Shown piece by piece: positions 6,565 through 13,767 of a stretch of DNA of 64,000 bases. Within the stretch, counting starts at the first letter, position 1, and every line of letters begins with the position of its first letter. The stretch comes from Polynucleobacter sp. Tro8-14-1. GTDB lineage: Bacteria; Pseudomonadota; Gammaproteobacteria; Burkholderiales; Burkholderiaceae. The DNA is taken from assembly GCF_018881655.1 (NCBI RefSeq), contig NZ_JACVPX010000002.1, positions 186,001 to 250,000 of the forward strand, written 5' to 3'. Below the pieces are notes generated by a model. The model worked only from the letters and a program-made list of their open reading frames with translations, searched no databases and was not told the DNA's origin. The translations under genes were made by a program, and so were the position numbers.

Positions 6565-8520
6565 ATGGAAAAAATCATTAATTTTTTTAAGGGCAAAGCC
6601 TTAGATCCAATGGATCCAAAAACAAGAGGGGCGATATCTATTATTCCGCTACTGGCTTGGGTTGGGTTGGGGGCCGATGGACTGTCATCTTCTTGCTATG
6701 GTCCTGAAGAGGCTTTCTTAGCTTTAGGTGCTAATCACAATATGGCGCTGTTCTTGGCAATGGCTACAGCCTTAACGGTGTTCATCATTGCATTGGGCTA
6801 CAACCAAATTATTGAACTCTTTCCTACGGGTGGCGGCGGCTATAAAGTAGCTACCGCATTGCTGGGCTCAAAGGCGGGATTAATTTCTGGATCAGCATTA
6901 TTGGTTGACTATGTATTAACAATTGCTATTTCCCTTGCCAGCGGAGTAGATGCCGCATTTAGTTTGATCCCACCTGAGTATCAAGACTACAAGTTGATCA
7001 TTGAACTCGGCTTGGTGGTGTTCCTTATATTCTTAAACTTTAGAGGCATTAAAGAATCCATTTTGATTCTTTTGCCGATCTTCTTGGGCTTTTGTATTAC
7101 CCACGCTATTTTGATTGCCTACGGTATTGGCGTTCATGCGCCTGAACTCGGGAATTTATTTCCAAATGCGATCTCTGAAGCTAATGCTCTGGGTTCAAAT
7201 TTAGGCTGGATCATGGTTGCATCCTTATTTTTAAAAGCCTACTCGTTAGGAGGCGGTACCTATACAGGATTAGAGGCCGTATCCAATAATGTGAATACGC
7301 TTGCAGAGCCTAGAGTGCCTCATGGCAAACGCACGATGTGGTACTTAGCATTCTCATTGGCAATTACTGCTGGCGGCATCATCTTGCTCTATATGCTTTG
7401 GGGCGCAGAAAAGGTTGAAGGCCAAACTCTAAATGCAACAGCATTTGGTTCAATTATTAATCACTTAAATCCTAATGGCGGTGGAGTTAACGATATTGCC
7501 TTAGCTGTAGTTCTATTGCTCGAGGCTGGATTGTTGTTTGTTGCCGCACAAACGGGATTCTTAGATGGCCCAACTGTGCTTTCTAACATGGCGGCCGACT
7601 ATTGGGTGCCAAGACAGTTCCGTGAGCTATCAAGTCGCTTAGTAAGGCAGAACGGTATTTTGGTGATGGGTGTTGCCGCTTTACTAATTCTTCTCTTTAC
7701 AGGCGGCTCTGTTGCAACCTTGGTAGTTCTGTACAGCATTAATGTGTTCCTAACCTTTAGTTTGTCTTTATTTGGTATGTCAGTCTATTGGATCAAGCAC
7801 AGTAAAAATAAGGGTTGGTTAAAGCACTTTTTGCTCAGCGCTTTAGGTTTTGTAGTCACCATCTCTATTTTGATGATTACCATCAGTGAAAAGCTATTTG
7901 AAGGCGGTTGGTTAACTATCCTGGTCACATCTGTAGTGGTAGTTCTTTGTCTCTTGACAAGAAAGCACTATGAGAACTTTAGGGTTCAATTATCAAAAGC
8001 GGATGAGGCGTTCCCAGATCTGCTGGTAGAGAAGTCAGAGGCTATCACTCAACTAGATAAATCTAAACCTGCCGCAATCATCTTGGTTAGTCGCCATCGT
8101 GGTGCCAGTATGCATGCCCTGATGTGGGCGATGAGACTTTTCCCACACTACAAGAATTATGTTTTCGTAGCAGTGGGTGAAGTAGATGCAACGAGCTTTG
8201 AAGGCCATCAAAAAATGGAAGAACTTAAAGAGAAGATGGAAAAATCGATGGCGTACTATGTTGATTTTTGTCATCAGCATGGATTAGCCGCAACTTCAAA
8301 AATTGGTTTTGGCACCGATCCAATCAAAGAGTTTATGAAGTTAACGGATGAGGCTTATGTTGAGTTTCCAAATGAAAGCGTTTGTTTCTCAAGCAAGCTA
8401 CTTTTGGCTAAATCAAACTTCTTTACCAAGTTCTTACATAATCAAACCCCATTGGAGATTCAGGAAAGATTGCACTTTAGTGGGCGTCAAATGATCCTAT
8501 TGCCTATGCGGGTTGGGTAA
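6565..8520 (+). CDS. KimA-like APC-family potassium permease
   Basis: 651 residues, with about 12 membrane helices over residues 25-470 and a soluble C-terminal domain of about 170 residues. The segments GADGLSSSCYGPEEAF and FPTGGGGYKVATALLG are typical of the KimA/YdaO branch of the APC superfamily, known in Bacillus as a K+/H+ symporter. It begins 21 bp after the regulator with a GCAGAGGACACG leader. Being third in a KdpDE operon supports K+ uptake. Gene content suggests the cassette replaced the Kdp ATPase as the controlled output. Confidence 0.82.
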   Translation: MEKIINFFKGKALDPMDPKTRGAISIIPLLAWVGLGADGLSSSCYGPEEAFLALGANHNMALFLAMATALTVFIIALGYNQIIELFPTGGGGYKVATALLGSKAGLISGSALLVDYVLTIAISLASGVDAAFSLIPPEYQDYKLIIELGLVVFLIFLNFRGIKESILILLPIFLGFCITHAILIAYGIGVHAPELGNLFPNAISEANALGSNLGWIMVASLFLKAYSLGGGTYTGLEAVSNNVNTLAEPRVPHGKRTMWYLAFSLAITAGGIILLYMLWGAEKVEGQTLNATAFGSIINHLNPNGGGVNDIALAVVLLLEAGLLFVAAQTGFLDGPTVLSNMAADYWVPRQFRELSSRLVRQNGILVMGVAALLILLFTGGSVATLVVLYSINVFLTFSLSLFGMSVYWIKHSKNKGWLKHFLLSALGFVVTISILMITISEKLFEGGWLTILVTSVVVVLCLLTRKHYENFRVQLSKADEAFPDLLVEKSEAITQLDKSKPAAIILVSRHRGASMHALMWAMRLFPHYKNYVFVAVGEVDATSFEGHQKMEELKEKMEKSMAYYVDFCHQHGLAATSKIGFGTDPIKEFMKLTDEAYVEFPNESVCFSSKLLLAKSNFFTKFLHNQTPLEIQERLHFSGRQMILLPMRVG

Positions 8521-8539
8521 TCTAATTTCAATTGAAAAT

Positions 8540-8567
8540 AAAACCACTCTTCGGAGTGGTTTTATTT
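8540..8567 (+). terminator. terminator after the potassium permease
   Basis: AAAACCACTC pairs with GAGTGGTTTT around TTCG, then ATTTT. It ends the three-gene transcript and touches palindrome copy D. Confidence 0.88.
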
Positions 8568-8584
8568 TGTCGTTTTAAACGACA
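8568..8584. repeat. solitary palindrome 2, copy D
   Basis: TGTCGTTTTAAACGACA, identical to palindrome 2 of copy C and lacking palindrome 1. It lies directly behind the terminator and about 190 bp before remnant R1, that is, near the right end of the element whose left end holds copy A. Confidence 0.7.
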
Positions 8585-8774
8585 TTTACAGACACTATGG
8601 TGGTTGACTGGCAAGGTATGGCAACATATCTGTACACACTGAAAAATCGCCATTCGCAAGATTCTGATTTTATTACCAAATTTGACCAGCACAACGACGC
8701 ACAATTTTTAGACAAGTTAAGACTGGTGACTCAAGCCCTTGAAAGCAAAGCGAAAGCGGTCTATCGGAGGATAT
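8585..8774 (+). other. possible truncated reading frame before R1
   Basis: An open frame from ATG 8597 runs through this stretch, then through remnant R1 and its terminator to 8905. The first 60 codons have a plausible hydrophilic composition, the rest is translated tRNA and hairpin. It may be the 5' part of a gene cut by insertion, or chance. Confidence 0.2.
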
Positions 8775-8819
8775 TTGAAAATCCTTGTGTCGGTGGTTCG
8801 ATTCCGCCCCGGGCCACCA
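8775..8819 (+). repeat. tRNA-Phe 3' remnant R1
   Basis: 45 bases identical to the tRNA from the anticodon loop (TTGAAAATCC) through the T arm and acceptor strand to CCA. It is the best-preserved remnant and the one closest to the tRNA, as expected if it is the youngest right-end attachment site. Confidence 0.92.
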
Positions 8820-8828
8820 AGAAACACC

Positions 8829-8852
8829 AAAACCACCTTCGGGTGGTTTTTT
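8829..8852 (+). terminator. type A terminator behind R1
   Basis: AAAACCACC pairs with GGTGGTTTT around TTCG, then TT. Near-identical hairpins follow R3, R5, R7, R8 and R9 at the same distance from CCA, so this is probably the original downstream flank of the tRNA gene. Confidence 0.88.
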
Positions 8853-8876
8853 CATCAATAGCGTCTAGAATGGCCG

Positions 8877-9728
8877 ATGTTGTATTTCATATTGCGGCTC
8901 TTTAGCTCGCTTCCATTGGCAGCCATTCAAATTATTGGCGCTGGCACAGGTGTATTGGTTTACTTGTTTTCTTACAAATATCGAAGACGCCTATATAAAA
9001 ATCATCAGAGCGCAGCCCATTATTCGGGATTCAAATCAACCCCGTGGAGGGTAGCTGCCGAATCTGGAATGATGTTTGCTGACACATTATGGATTTGGAG
9101 GCATCCAAAATCCTCCATTAATAAAGTAACTATTGAAAACTTGGATCAAGTTATTGAGCTATCCAAAAGTGGCAAAGGCTTAATTATTCTTGCTTCACAT
9201 TTCGGAGGCTTTGAAATAGTGCCTCGTATTTTTGCTGAACATACAAGAGCAACAGTAATGTATAGGCCAGCCCGAAAAAGATGGGTTAATGAGCTTATGC
9301 TTCAATCAAGAAAACATACCGAGATTGAATTTGTTGAAGCAAATCTTGGCGGGGTTCGTCAGATTAAACGAGCTTTAATAAAAGGTGAGGTAGTTGGCCT
9401 ATTAGCAGATCAGGTGCCTAGCGTTGGCGATGGAGTGTGGGCTAAATTTTTTAATCAATATGCTTATACAACCTCATTTCCAATTAAATTAGCTCGCCAA
9501 GCAAATGTAGCAATCCTTTTTGTTGGAGCAGAAAGACTGGGATTAGGAAAGGGCTGGCTCATTAAGAGCCAATTGATGAATGAGGCATTTCCTGATTGTC
9601 TAGTCGATGCCTGTACAGAAATGAACCACTATTTTGAAGAGATGATACTTTCTAAGCCACATCAATATATGTGGTCTTACAACCGCTACAAAAGACCAGC
9701 TGGAGCAGAATTGGCTCCCACAGAGTAA
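8877..9728 (+). CDS. LpxL/HtrB-family lysophospholipid acyltransferase (cassette copy)
   Basis: 283 residues with an N-terminal membrane helix. The acyltransferase signature HFGGFE (HX4E) is near residue 107, followed by YRPARK and a LLADQVPS segment. The family transfers acyl chains to lipid A precursors at the inner membrane. It clearly resembles the chromosomal gene at 62737-63597 (shared LWIWR, GGFEI, GVRQ, YNRYKxPAGAEL), so it is a diverged paralogue carried as cargo. The start is only 25 bp behind the R1 terminator. Its stop codon falls inside remnant R2. Confidence 0.85.
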   Translation: MLYFILRLFSSLPLAAIQIIGAGTGVLVYLFSYKYRRRLYKNHQSAAHYSGFKSTPWRVAAESGMMFADTLWIWRHPKSSINKVTIENLDQVIELSKSGKGLIILASHFGGFEIVPRIFAEHTRATVMYRPARKRWVNELMLQSRKHTEIEFVEANLGGVRQIKRALIKGEVVGLLADQVPSVGDGVWAKFFNQYAYTTSFPIKLARQANVAILFVGAERLGLGKGWLIKSQLMNEAFPDCLVDACTEMNHYFEEMILSKPHQYMWSYNRYKRPAGAELAPTE

Positions 9729-9767
9729 GGCATCCTAGGCCCCGGTCGATTCCGCCCCGGGCCACCA
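9722..9767 (+). repeat. tRNA-Phe 3' remnant R2
   Basis: AGAGTAAGG echoes the D arm side (TAGAGCAGAGG), ATCCT the anticodon stem, and the last 24 bases the T arm and acceptor end to CCA with one base lost. The acyltransferase stop codon TAA lies within it. Confidence 0.85.
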
Positions 9768-9774
9768 AGAATTC

Positions 9775-9802
9775 AAAAAGAGAGCTTCTAGCTCTCTTTT
9801 TT
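9775..9802 (+). terminator. terminator behind R2
   Basis: GAGAGCT pairs with AGCTCTC around a TCT loop, flanked by an A run and a T run. It differs in sequence from the type A and type B hairpins but occupies the same place. Confidence 0.88.
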
Positions 9803-9898
9803 CATTTGAAAGTTAGCATCGACACTATAAATCTTGTTTTTTATTCTGGAGTAGCTAATAGTCAAGGCAATGCAACTAGGGTGACTAACCCAAGCTTG

Positions 9899-10246
9899 TT
9901 ATCCAAAGAAACAGCCATATTGATCGGCATCAATAACTTGTAGTGCCTCATTGAGATCTTTTGAGATTGGATTTGGCTCATAGGCTTGCCATTTTCCGCT
10001 GGCTCGCATCCAATAAATATGCCACAGAGCCTCAGACTGTATATACCGAAATTTTACAAACGGTCGTCGAGTTAACTCTCCTGGTTTTCCACGCCACAAA
10101 GGGCGAACTTCAAAAACACTTACAGTCTGGCCATCGATTTCGTAATCGTAATCAAGATCTTTTTTGATTTCAAGTGGAGCCAGAAGCAGACACCACTGCC
10201 CGACCAAATAGTCAATATCCCCTAGCTGTTCAATGCTAAATGCCAT
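9899..10246 (-). CDS. DUF3024 protein
   Basis: 115 residues. The order DLDYDYEIDGQTVSVFEVRPLWR, then VKFRYIQSEALWHIYWMRASGKWQAYEP matches the small DUF3024 family, found widely in proteobacteria and of unknown function. Soluble, no signal peptide. It sits on the opposite strand to the array direction together with a toxin-antitoxin pair in the same cassette; about 100 bp separate it from the antitoxin, so it need not share a transcript. Confidence 0.75.
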   Translation of the reverse strand: MAFSIEQLGDIDYLVGQWCLLLAPLEIKKDLDYDYEIDGQTVSVFEVRPLWRGKPGELTRRPFVKFRYIQSEALWHIYWMRASGKWQAYEPNPISKDLNEALQVIDADQYGCFFG

Positions 10247-10349
10247 ATCTGATTAGTTGTCCCAGAAAGTAAAACTGATCAATCAATTTTATTTCAAACA
10301 TAGCTATTATGAATTATGGGTGAAATGATTACAGTGGATATAGACGTCC

Positions 10350-10661
10350 TCAGACTAAATGAAGCTCAACTCTCTTGCCCAAGGCCGCCGCATACTTTCT
10401 TAGGGTAGTTAGGCTTGGGGAATGTTTGCCGGTAGCCAGAGAGCTTTCTAATCTAGCAATAGCTGGGGTTTGTGTTCCCATCTTTTTTGCCACTTGAGCT
10501 TGCGTTAATCCAGCCTCTTTCCTTGCCGTAAGAATCTCATCAAGAATAGCAAATTCAGTGCGATCAAGTTCTTTGACTGCGGCTTTTACAGCTGGCTTTT
10601 TAAGCATTTTGCTTATCATTTGTTTATGGGTAAGCATTTTTGTTTTCTTCTGTGTTGTCAT
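10350..10661 (-). CDS. HigA-like antitoxin, XRE family
   Basis: 103 residues from ATG 10661, which follows AAGGAG by 8 bases and overlaps the toxin stop as ATGA. The helix-turn-helix is near residues 50-75 (EAGLTQAQVAKKMGTQTPAIARLE). By family it neutralises the toxin and represses the operon. Toxin-first order is typical of higBA. A perfect 22-bp palindrome upstream of the toxin is the likely binding site. Confidence 0.85.
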   Translation of the reverse strand: MTTQKKTKMLTHKQMISKMLKKPAVKAAVKELDRTEFAILDEILTARKEAGLTQAQVAKKMGTQTPAIARLESSLATGKHSPSLTTLRKYAAALGKRVELHLV

Positions 10662-10981
10662 TTTTTCCACTCCTTCATACGTGCTTTCGCAATCTTTAAT
10701 TCTTTCTCAGGCGTCTTTTGAGTCTTCTTAATAAAGCTATGGAGCATCACTATTTCTTTCTCCACCATCGTACAAAAGAAAACTCGGGCGATACCTTCAG
10801 CCCCTTTAAGTCTTAATTCAAATAAGCCGCCGCCAAATGAATCCGTATGAGGCAAGCCTAAATTCGGCCCATGCTCAATCATTCGAGTGGTCAATCCAAT
10901 ATAGCGAGCTTGAAGCGTGTCGGGAAGATTCATAATGTCTTCTTGAACCTGCTCGCTGTAATAAAGGATGGAATAGCTCAT
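10658..10981 (-). CDS. HigB/RelE-type toxin, Gp49-like
   Basis: 107 residues of the phage-derived Gp49-like/HigB family: start with YYSEQVQEDI, then LPHTDSFGGGLFELRLKGAEGIARVFF and a C-terminal HSFIKKTQKTPEKEL motif, the usual positions of the RelE fold and catalytic basic residues. The family cleaves mRNA on the ribosome. First gene of a two-gene operon with the antitoxin. Such pairs stabilise mobile DNA, which fits its place in the cassette array. Confidence 0.85.
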   Translation of the reverse strand: MSYSILYYSEQVQEDIMNLPDTLQARYIGLTTRMIEHGPNLGLPHTDSFGGGLFELRLKGAEGIARVFFCTMVEKEIVMLHSFIKKTQKTPEKELKIAKARMKEWKK

Positions 10982-10987
10982 CCGTGT

Positions 10988-11009
10988 ATGTTAACAAATT
11001 TGTTAACAT
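10988..11009. promoter_or_regulatory. palindromic operator of the HigBA-like operon
   Basis: A perfect 22-bp palindrome with half-site ATGTTAACAAA, 6 bp upstream of the toxin start. Position and symmetry fit autorepression by the XRE antitoxin. Confidence 0.75.
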
Positions 11010-11060
11010 TGAGCAAGAGTAAATTGTCTTTTAAAGCAACAGTCTAGAGGCGGAATTAAA

Positions 11061-11097
11061 CATCCTAGGTCCTGGTCTATTCCGCCCCGGGCCACCA
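11061..11097 (+). repeat. tRNA-Phe 3' remnant R3
   Basis: CATCCTAGGTCCTGG followed by T loop and acceptor strand to CCA. GGTCC can pair with GGGCC of the acceptor end. Type A terminator follows. Confidence 0.85.
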
Positions 11098-11106
11098 AGA
11101 AAGACC

Positions 11107-11130
11107 AAAACCACCTTCGGGTGGTTTTTT
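11107..11130 (+). terminator. type A terminator behind R3
   Basis: AAAACCACC, TTCG loop, GGTGGTTTT, then TT. Same as behind R1. Confidence 0.87.
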
Positions 11131-11168
11131 ATTTGGTGCTGACGGATAAGGTTCCGTTGTAATAAGAT

Positions 11169-11198
11169 CAAAAAAATGCCCGCATACTTCTGCGGGCA
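11169..11198 (-). terminator. terminator of the 46-residue gene
   Basis: TGCCCGCA pairs with TGCGGGCA; on the minus strand the hairpin is followed by a run of seven T. It directly follows the minus-strand gene at 11226-11366, which supports that gene being transcribed. Confidence 0.8.
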
Positions 11199-11225
11199 AA
11201 GATGGTTACTGCGAGAAAACTGTTC

Positions 11226-11366
11226 TTAATTTGAGCAAGCTTGATTTAGGTAGGTAATCACCCCATCTTTAGTAAAGCCAATTTTGCCCACCTCTAATGT
11301 TGATGCGCTTACGACACCTACAAACAATCCAATAACAAACCCGACAACTAAATGTTTTATCCCCAT
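11226..11366 (-). CDS. 46-residue exported or membrane peptide
   Basis: ATG 11366 to TAA 11226-11228. The first 21 residues are a signal peptide or membrane helix (MGIKHLVVGFVIGLF, then VGVVSA with a plausible cleavage before STLE). The short mature part has a single Cys. A GAGAGAAG stands before the start and a strong terminator follows the stop. It is the only supported gene of a 508-bp cassette. Function unknown. Confidence 0.6.
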   Translation of the reverse strand: MGIKHLVVGFVIGLFVGVVSASTLEVGKIGFTKDGVITYLNQACSN

Positions 11367-11560
11367 TTTCTTCTCTCACAATTATGTTGTTAGCAGTGAG
11401 TCAATACTCTGCTTGTGCCAATTAGAAAAACTTGTCCTAAGTCAATTTTCTTGCCAAGTGTGGGTAGTACTTTAGTTCTAATGATGATTTTTCGTACTAA
11501 AAAACGCTATGAGGATTTCTATTTTTGCGGCGCGATAAAGAATTTTTAATACCAACCAAA

Positions 11561-11605
11561 GATTAGATATCCTCAGGTCCTGGTCGATTCCGCCCCGGGC
11601 TACCA
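11561..11605 (+). repeat. tRNA-Phe 3' remnant R4
   Basis: GATTAGATATCCT corresponds to the anticodon arm GATTGAAAATCCT with a changed loop; T loop and acceptor strand follow, ending TACCA. It is followed by a type B terminator and palindrome module, unlike most remnants. The 190 bp before it hold no supported gene. Confidence 0.85.
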
Positions 11606-11613
11606 AGAATCCT

Positions 11614-11642
11614 AATAGCCCACTTGTTGGGCTATTCTCTTT
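11614..11642 (+). terminator. type B terminator behind R4
   Basis: AATAGCCCA pairs with TGGGCTATT around CTTGT, then CTCTTTT. Same hairpin as after the intact tRNA. Confidence 0.87.
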
Positions 11643-11686
11643 TGCGGCTTGACCGCTATAAATTTCGGATATCCCCATCTAGAAAT

Positions 11687-11748
11687 GCCCTTTAAAGGGA
11701 CGAATCAATTACACGTCCCCGTGTCGGTCGATGTCGTTTAAAACGACA
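11687..11748. repeat. two-palindrome module, copy B
   Basis: GCCCTTTAAAGGGAC at 11687-11701 (both arms changed together relative to copy A, keeping symmetry) and TGTCGTTTAAAACGACA at 11732-11748. Starts are 45 bp apart. It lies about 160 bp before the cupin gene. Confidence 0.75.
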
Positions 11749-11860
11749 ATTCTTATTATGCTCAAGGGTTAGTCCTAGCTATATTCCATCGCACTTAGCA
11801 CTATCTTAAATTGTCATATAAAAAGCCAATTCAAGATAGTTATCGATTGGAGGGGACATT

Positions 11861-11887
11861 AACCACCTTTTGGGTGATTTTTTATTT
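11861..11887 (+). terminator. decayed type A terminator upstream of the cupin gene
   Basis: CACC pairs with GGTG and a run of T follows; the flanks match the type A hairpin with mutations, and GATTGGAGGGGAC before it may be a further decayed tRNA end. It stands only 25 bp before the cupin start, so it must be leaky, inactive or act as an attenuator. Confidence 0.5.
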
Positions 11888-11911
11888 AAGGTAAAAGATA
11901 GGGAGTTCGGT

Positions 11912-12385
11912 ATGAAAGTATTGTTGGCCACGCTATTTACATTTTTATTCTCCGCGACAGTTTATGCAGAGAATTTACCCGGCGGATTTATTACAGTTAA
12001 AGAAGATCAGATTGTTTGGAAGACCAATGAAAACGGCGTCAAGCAAACCACCCTATACGGAGACCCTAGCAAGCCAGGAATTTATGTGGTCCGCAATATT
12101 TTTCCTGCGGGGGTAATGAGTGCACCCCATTCTCACGATCAAGATCGATTTGTTACGGTAATCAGCGGGGTCTGGTATGCAGGTATGGGTCCTGAGTGGG
12201 ATCCAAAAAAGAATATTCCAATGCCAGCAGGTAGTCTGATGTTTCATCCGGCTAACGGCATACATTTTGATGGCGCCATGGTGGCTGATACCCAAGTGCA
12301 AATTATTGGTATGGGGCCAGTGAAGACAGTTTGGATTTATCCCAAGGAAGATCATTTTGGAAAACCCCATAAGTTAACCCAATAG
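11912..12385 (+). CDS. secreted cupin-domain protein
   Basis: 157 residues from ATG 11912, chosen because AGGGAG precedes it and because it opens a clean signal peptide (MKVLLATLFTFLFSATVYA, cleavage before ENLPGG); the longer frame from 11870 would bury the signal. The mature protein is one cupin barrel with metal-site histidines in PHSHDQDRFVTVISG and a second motif around FHPANGIHFDG. Periplasmic, substrate unknown. Single-gene cassette; the stop codon abuts remnant R5. Confidence 0.8.
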   Translation: MKVLLATLFTFLFSATVYAENLPGGFITVKEDQIVWKTNENGVKQTTLYGDPSKPGIYVVRNIFPAGVMSAPHSHDQDRFVTVISGVWYAGMGPEWDPKKNIPMPAGSLMFHPANGIHFDGAMVADTQVQIIGMGPVKTVWIYPKEDHFGKPHKLTQ

Positions 12386-12427
12386 GAAGAAATCCTAGGC
12401 CCTGGTTCGATTTCGCCCCGGCCACCA
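12385..12427 (+). repeat. tRNA-Phe 3' remnant R5
   Basis: GGAAGAAATCCT reflects the anticodon arm with two bases lost, then TAGGCCCTGGTTCGA and the acceptor strand to CCA with one G missing. Its first base is the last base of the cupin stop codon. Confidence 0.85.
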
Positions 12428-12436
12428 AGAACCACT

Positions 12437-12460
12437 AAAGCCACCTTCGGGCGGTTTTTT
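12437..12460 (+). terminator. type A terminator behind R5
   Basis: AAAGCCACC, TTCG loop, GGCGGTTTT, then TT; one wobble and one mismatch relative to the consensus. Confidence 0.8.
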
Positions 12461-12535
12461 CATTTGAAGCACCACTTCGATTCTTTTGTCGTGATATTCT
12501 GATTTTGTAGTTTATAAAAATAAATTGGAGACAAA

Positions 12536-13492
12536 ATGAGGCTAATCAAGGTTCTAGTTGCGGCATTGCTTGCTATCAACTTTTCAAATGTAATGGCAGA
12601 AAAAAATAATTCAGGTAGCGTACAAAGTGCTGAGCACTGGGTTCAAAACGGAGACATCAGGATATATGTTTGGGAAAAATTTACTGTTAGTCCAAAAAAT
12701 AAACCGGTGATTGTTTTAGCTCACGGCTCTGCTACAGCTGGCAAGGAATCCTTTGATTTGCGAGTTCCAAGTAAGCCAGACATTAGCCTAATGGATGTGT
12801 TGGCCAAACAAGGCTTCGATGTATTTGCTTTGGACATTAGAGGCTTTGGAAGATCTACCCATCCAGAGCAACATTTCACTACAGAGGACGCCGCCAGCGA
12901 TCTAAACGCAACCGTTGATTTTGTAATGAAATCTAGAAATATTCCCAAGGTAGGCTTATTGGGCTGGTCTTATGGGACTCAGTATGGCGGTTTGTTTGTA
13001 ATGGCCCATCCGGAAAAAGTAGATCGATATGTTTCTTACGCGCAGATGGGTATCGATAGTATCGATATTGGCAAGCGTAGAGCCAATCTAAAAACATATC
13101 AAGATAAGGTTTACATTCAAATTCCTGAGGCTGGTTGGCATGGCCGCTTTTATTCTCTGACCCCCAAAGAAGATAACTTCCCAGAAGCCGTAGATGCCTA
13201 CGCTAAGAGTGCCGCAGCGATTGAAGTAAATACTGCGACTAGCCCACAATTAGACCTAGTGACTAAATTACCAATGCTCAATCCAACTCAAATTATTGTG
13301 CCCACCATGATCATTCACGGTCAATATGATGATGTGGCTGATACTAAGCAATTAATGCCCTTCTTTGAGCAATTGCCTAATGCCAATAAGCGATATGTAG
13401 TTGTGCCTAATGCGGGTCATATGATGATGTATCAGAGGGGTTACAGCATCTTCCAGCAGGCTGTTGCCGACTACTTTAAGGAGCAGTTCTAA
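12536..13492 (+). CDS. secreted alpha/beta hydrolase
   Basis: 318 residues with signal peptide MRLIKVLVAALLAINFSNVMA. The alpha/beta hydrolase fold shows the oxyanion region VLAHGSAT, the nucleophile elbow GWSYGTQYGG (Ser near 147), an acid near IHGQYDD and the catalytic His in NAGHMMMY near residue 297. Esterase or lipase-like; the substrate cannot be read from sequence. TTGGAGAC is the ribosome site. It is the sole gene of its cassette, ending 9 bp before remnant R6. Confidence 0.85.
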   Translation: MRLIKVLVAALLAINFSNVMAEKNNSGSVQSAEHWVQNGDIRIYVWEKFTVSPKNKPVIVLAHGSATAGKESFDLRVPSKPDISLMDVLAKQGFDVFALDIRGFGRSTHPEQHFTTEDAASDLNATVDFVMKSRNIPKVGLLGWSYGTQYGGLFVMAHPEKVDRYVSYAQMGIDSIDIGKRRANLKTYQDKVYIQIPEAGWHGRFYSLTPKEDNFPEAVDAYAKSAAAIEVNTATSPQLDLVTKLPMLNPTQIIVPTMIIHGQYDDVADTKQLMPFFEQLPNANKRYVVVPNAGHMMMYQRGYSIFQQAVADYFKEQF

Positions 13493-13501
13493 AGACATTA
13501 T

Positions 13502-13540
13502 GCATCCTCGGCCCTGGTTCGATTCCGCCCCGGGCCACCA
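13502..13540 (+). repeat. tRNA-Phe 3' remnant R6
   Basis: GCATCCTCGGCCCTGG, then an unchanged T loop and acceptor strand to CCA. GGCCC can pair with GGGCC. Confidence 0.87.
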
Positions 13541-13548
13541 AGATTCAC

Positions 13549-13575
13549 AATAGCCCACTTGTTGGGCTATTTTTA
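13549..13575 (+). terminator. type B terminator behind R6
   Basis: AATAGCCCA pairs with TGGGCTATT around CTTGT, then TTT. Third copy of this hairpin, again linked to a palindrome module. Confidence 0.87.
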
Positions 13576-13698
13576 TTAGAAGTCCTCAATGGCGCCTCTA
13601 CCTTGCTATTAGCGTAGTCGGTCACTTTCCATAGAGTCAATCCGTCAATCAGGATGCCACCACTCTGGCTCTAGATTGGGATATCAGGGTCATCAAAT

Positions 13699-13760
13699 GT
13701 CCTTTAAAAGGACAAGCCAATTATTCATCCCTGCGTCAGTCGATGTCGTTTTAAACGACA
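13699..13760. repeat. two-palindrome module, copy C
   Basis: GTCCTTTAAAAGGAC at 13699-13713 and TGTCGTTTTAAACGACA at 13744-13760, 45 bp between starts, linker nearly identical to copy A. Here it lies behind the 3' end of the DUF6671 gene, which argues against a simple promoter role. Confidence 0.75.
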
Positions 13761-13767
13761 AATATAT

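Noticed and set aside
6565-8520. Kup potassium transporter
   Set aside because: The glycine-rich FPTGGGGYKVA region and C-terminal domain fit the KimA/APC branch better than Kup.
8597-8905. 102-residue frame with a tRNA-like peptide inside
   Set aside because: It runs through remnant R1 and its terminator, giving the usual translated-tRNA artefact; only its first part might be a gene fragment.
11529-11560. 22-codon frame before R4
   Set aside because: Too short, no ribosome site, no pattern.
13352-13558. Minus-strand frames with a [12 protein letters not shown] peptide across remnants R1 and R6
   Set aside because: This peptide is the standard translation of a tRNA 3' end and overlaps a real gene or remnant.
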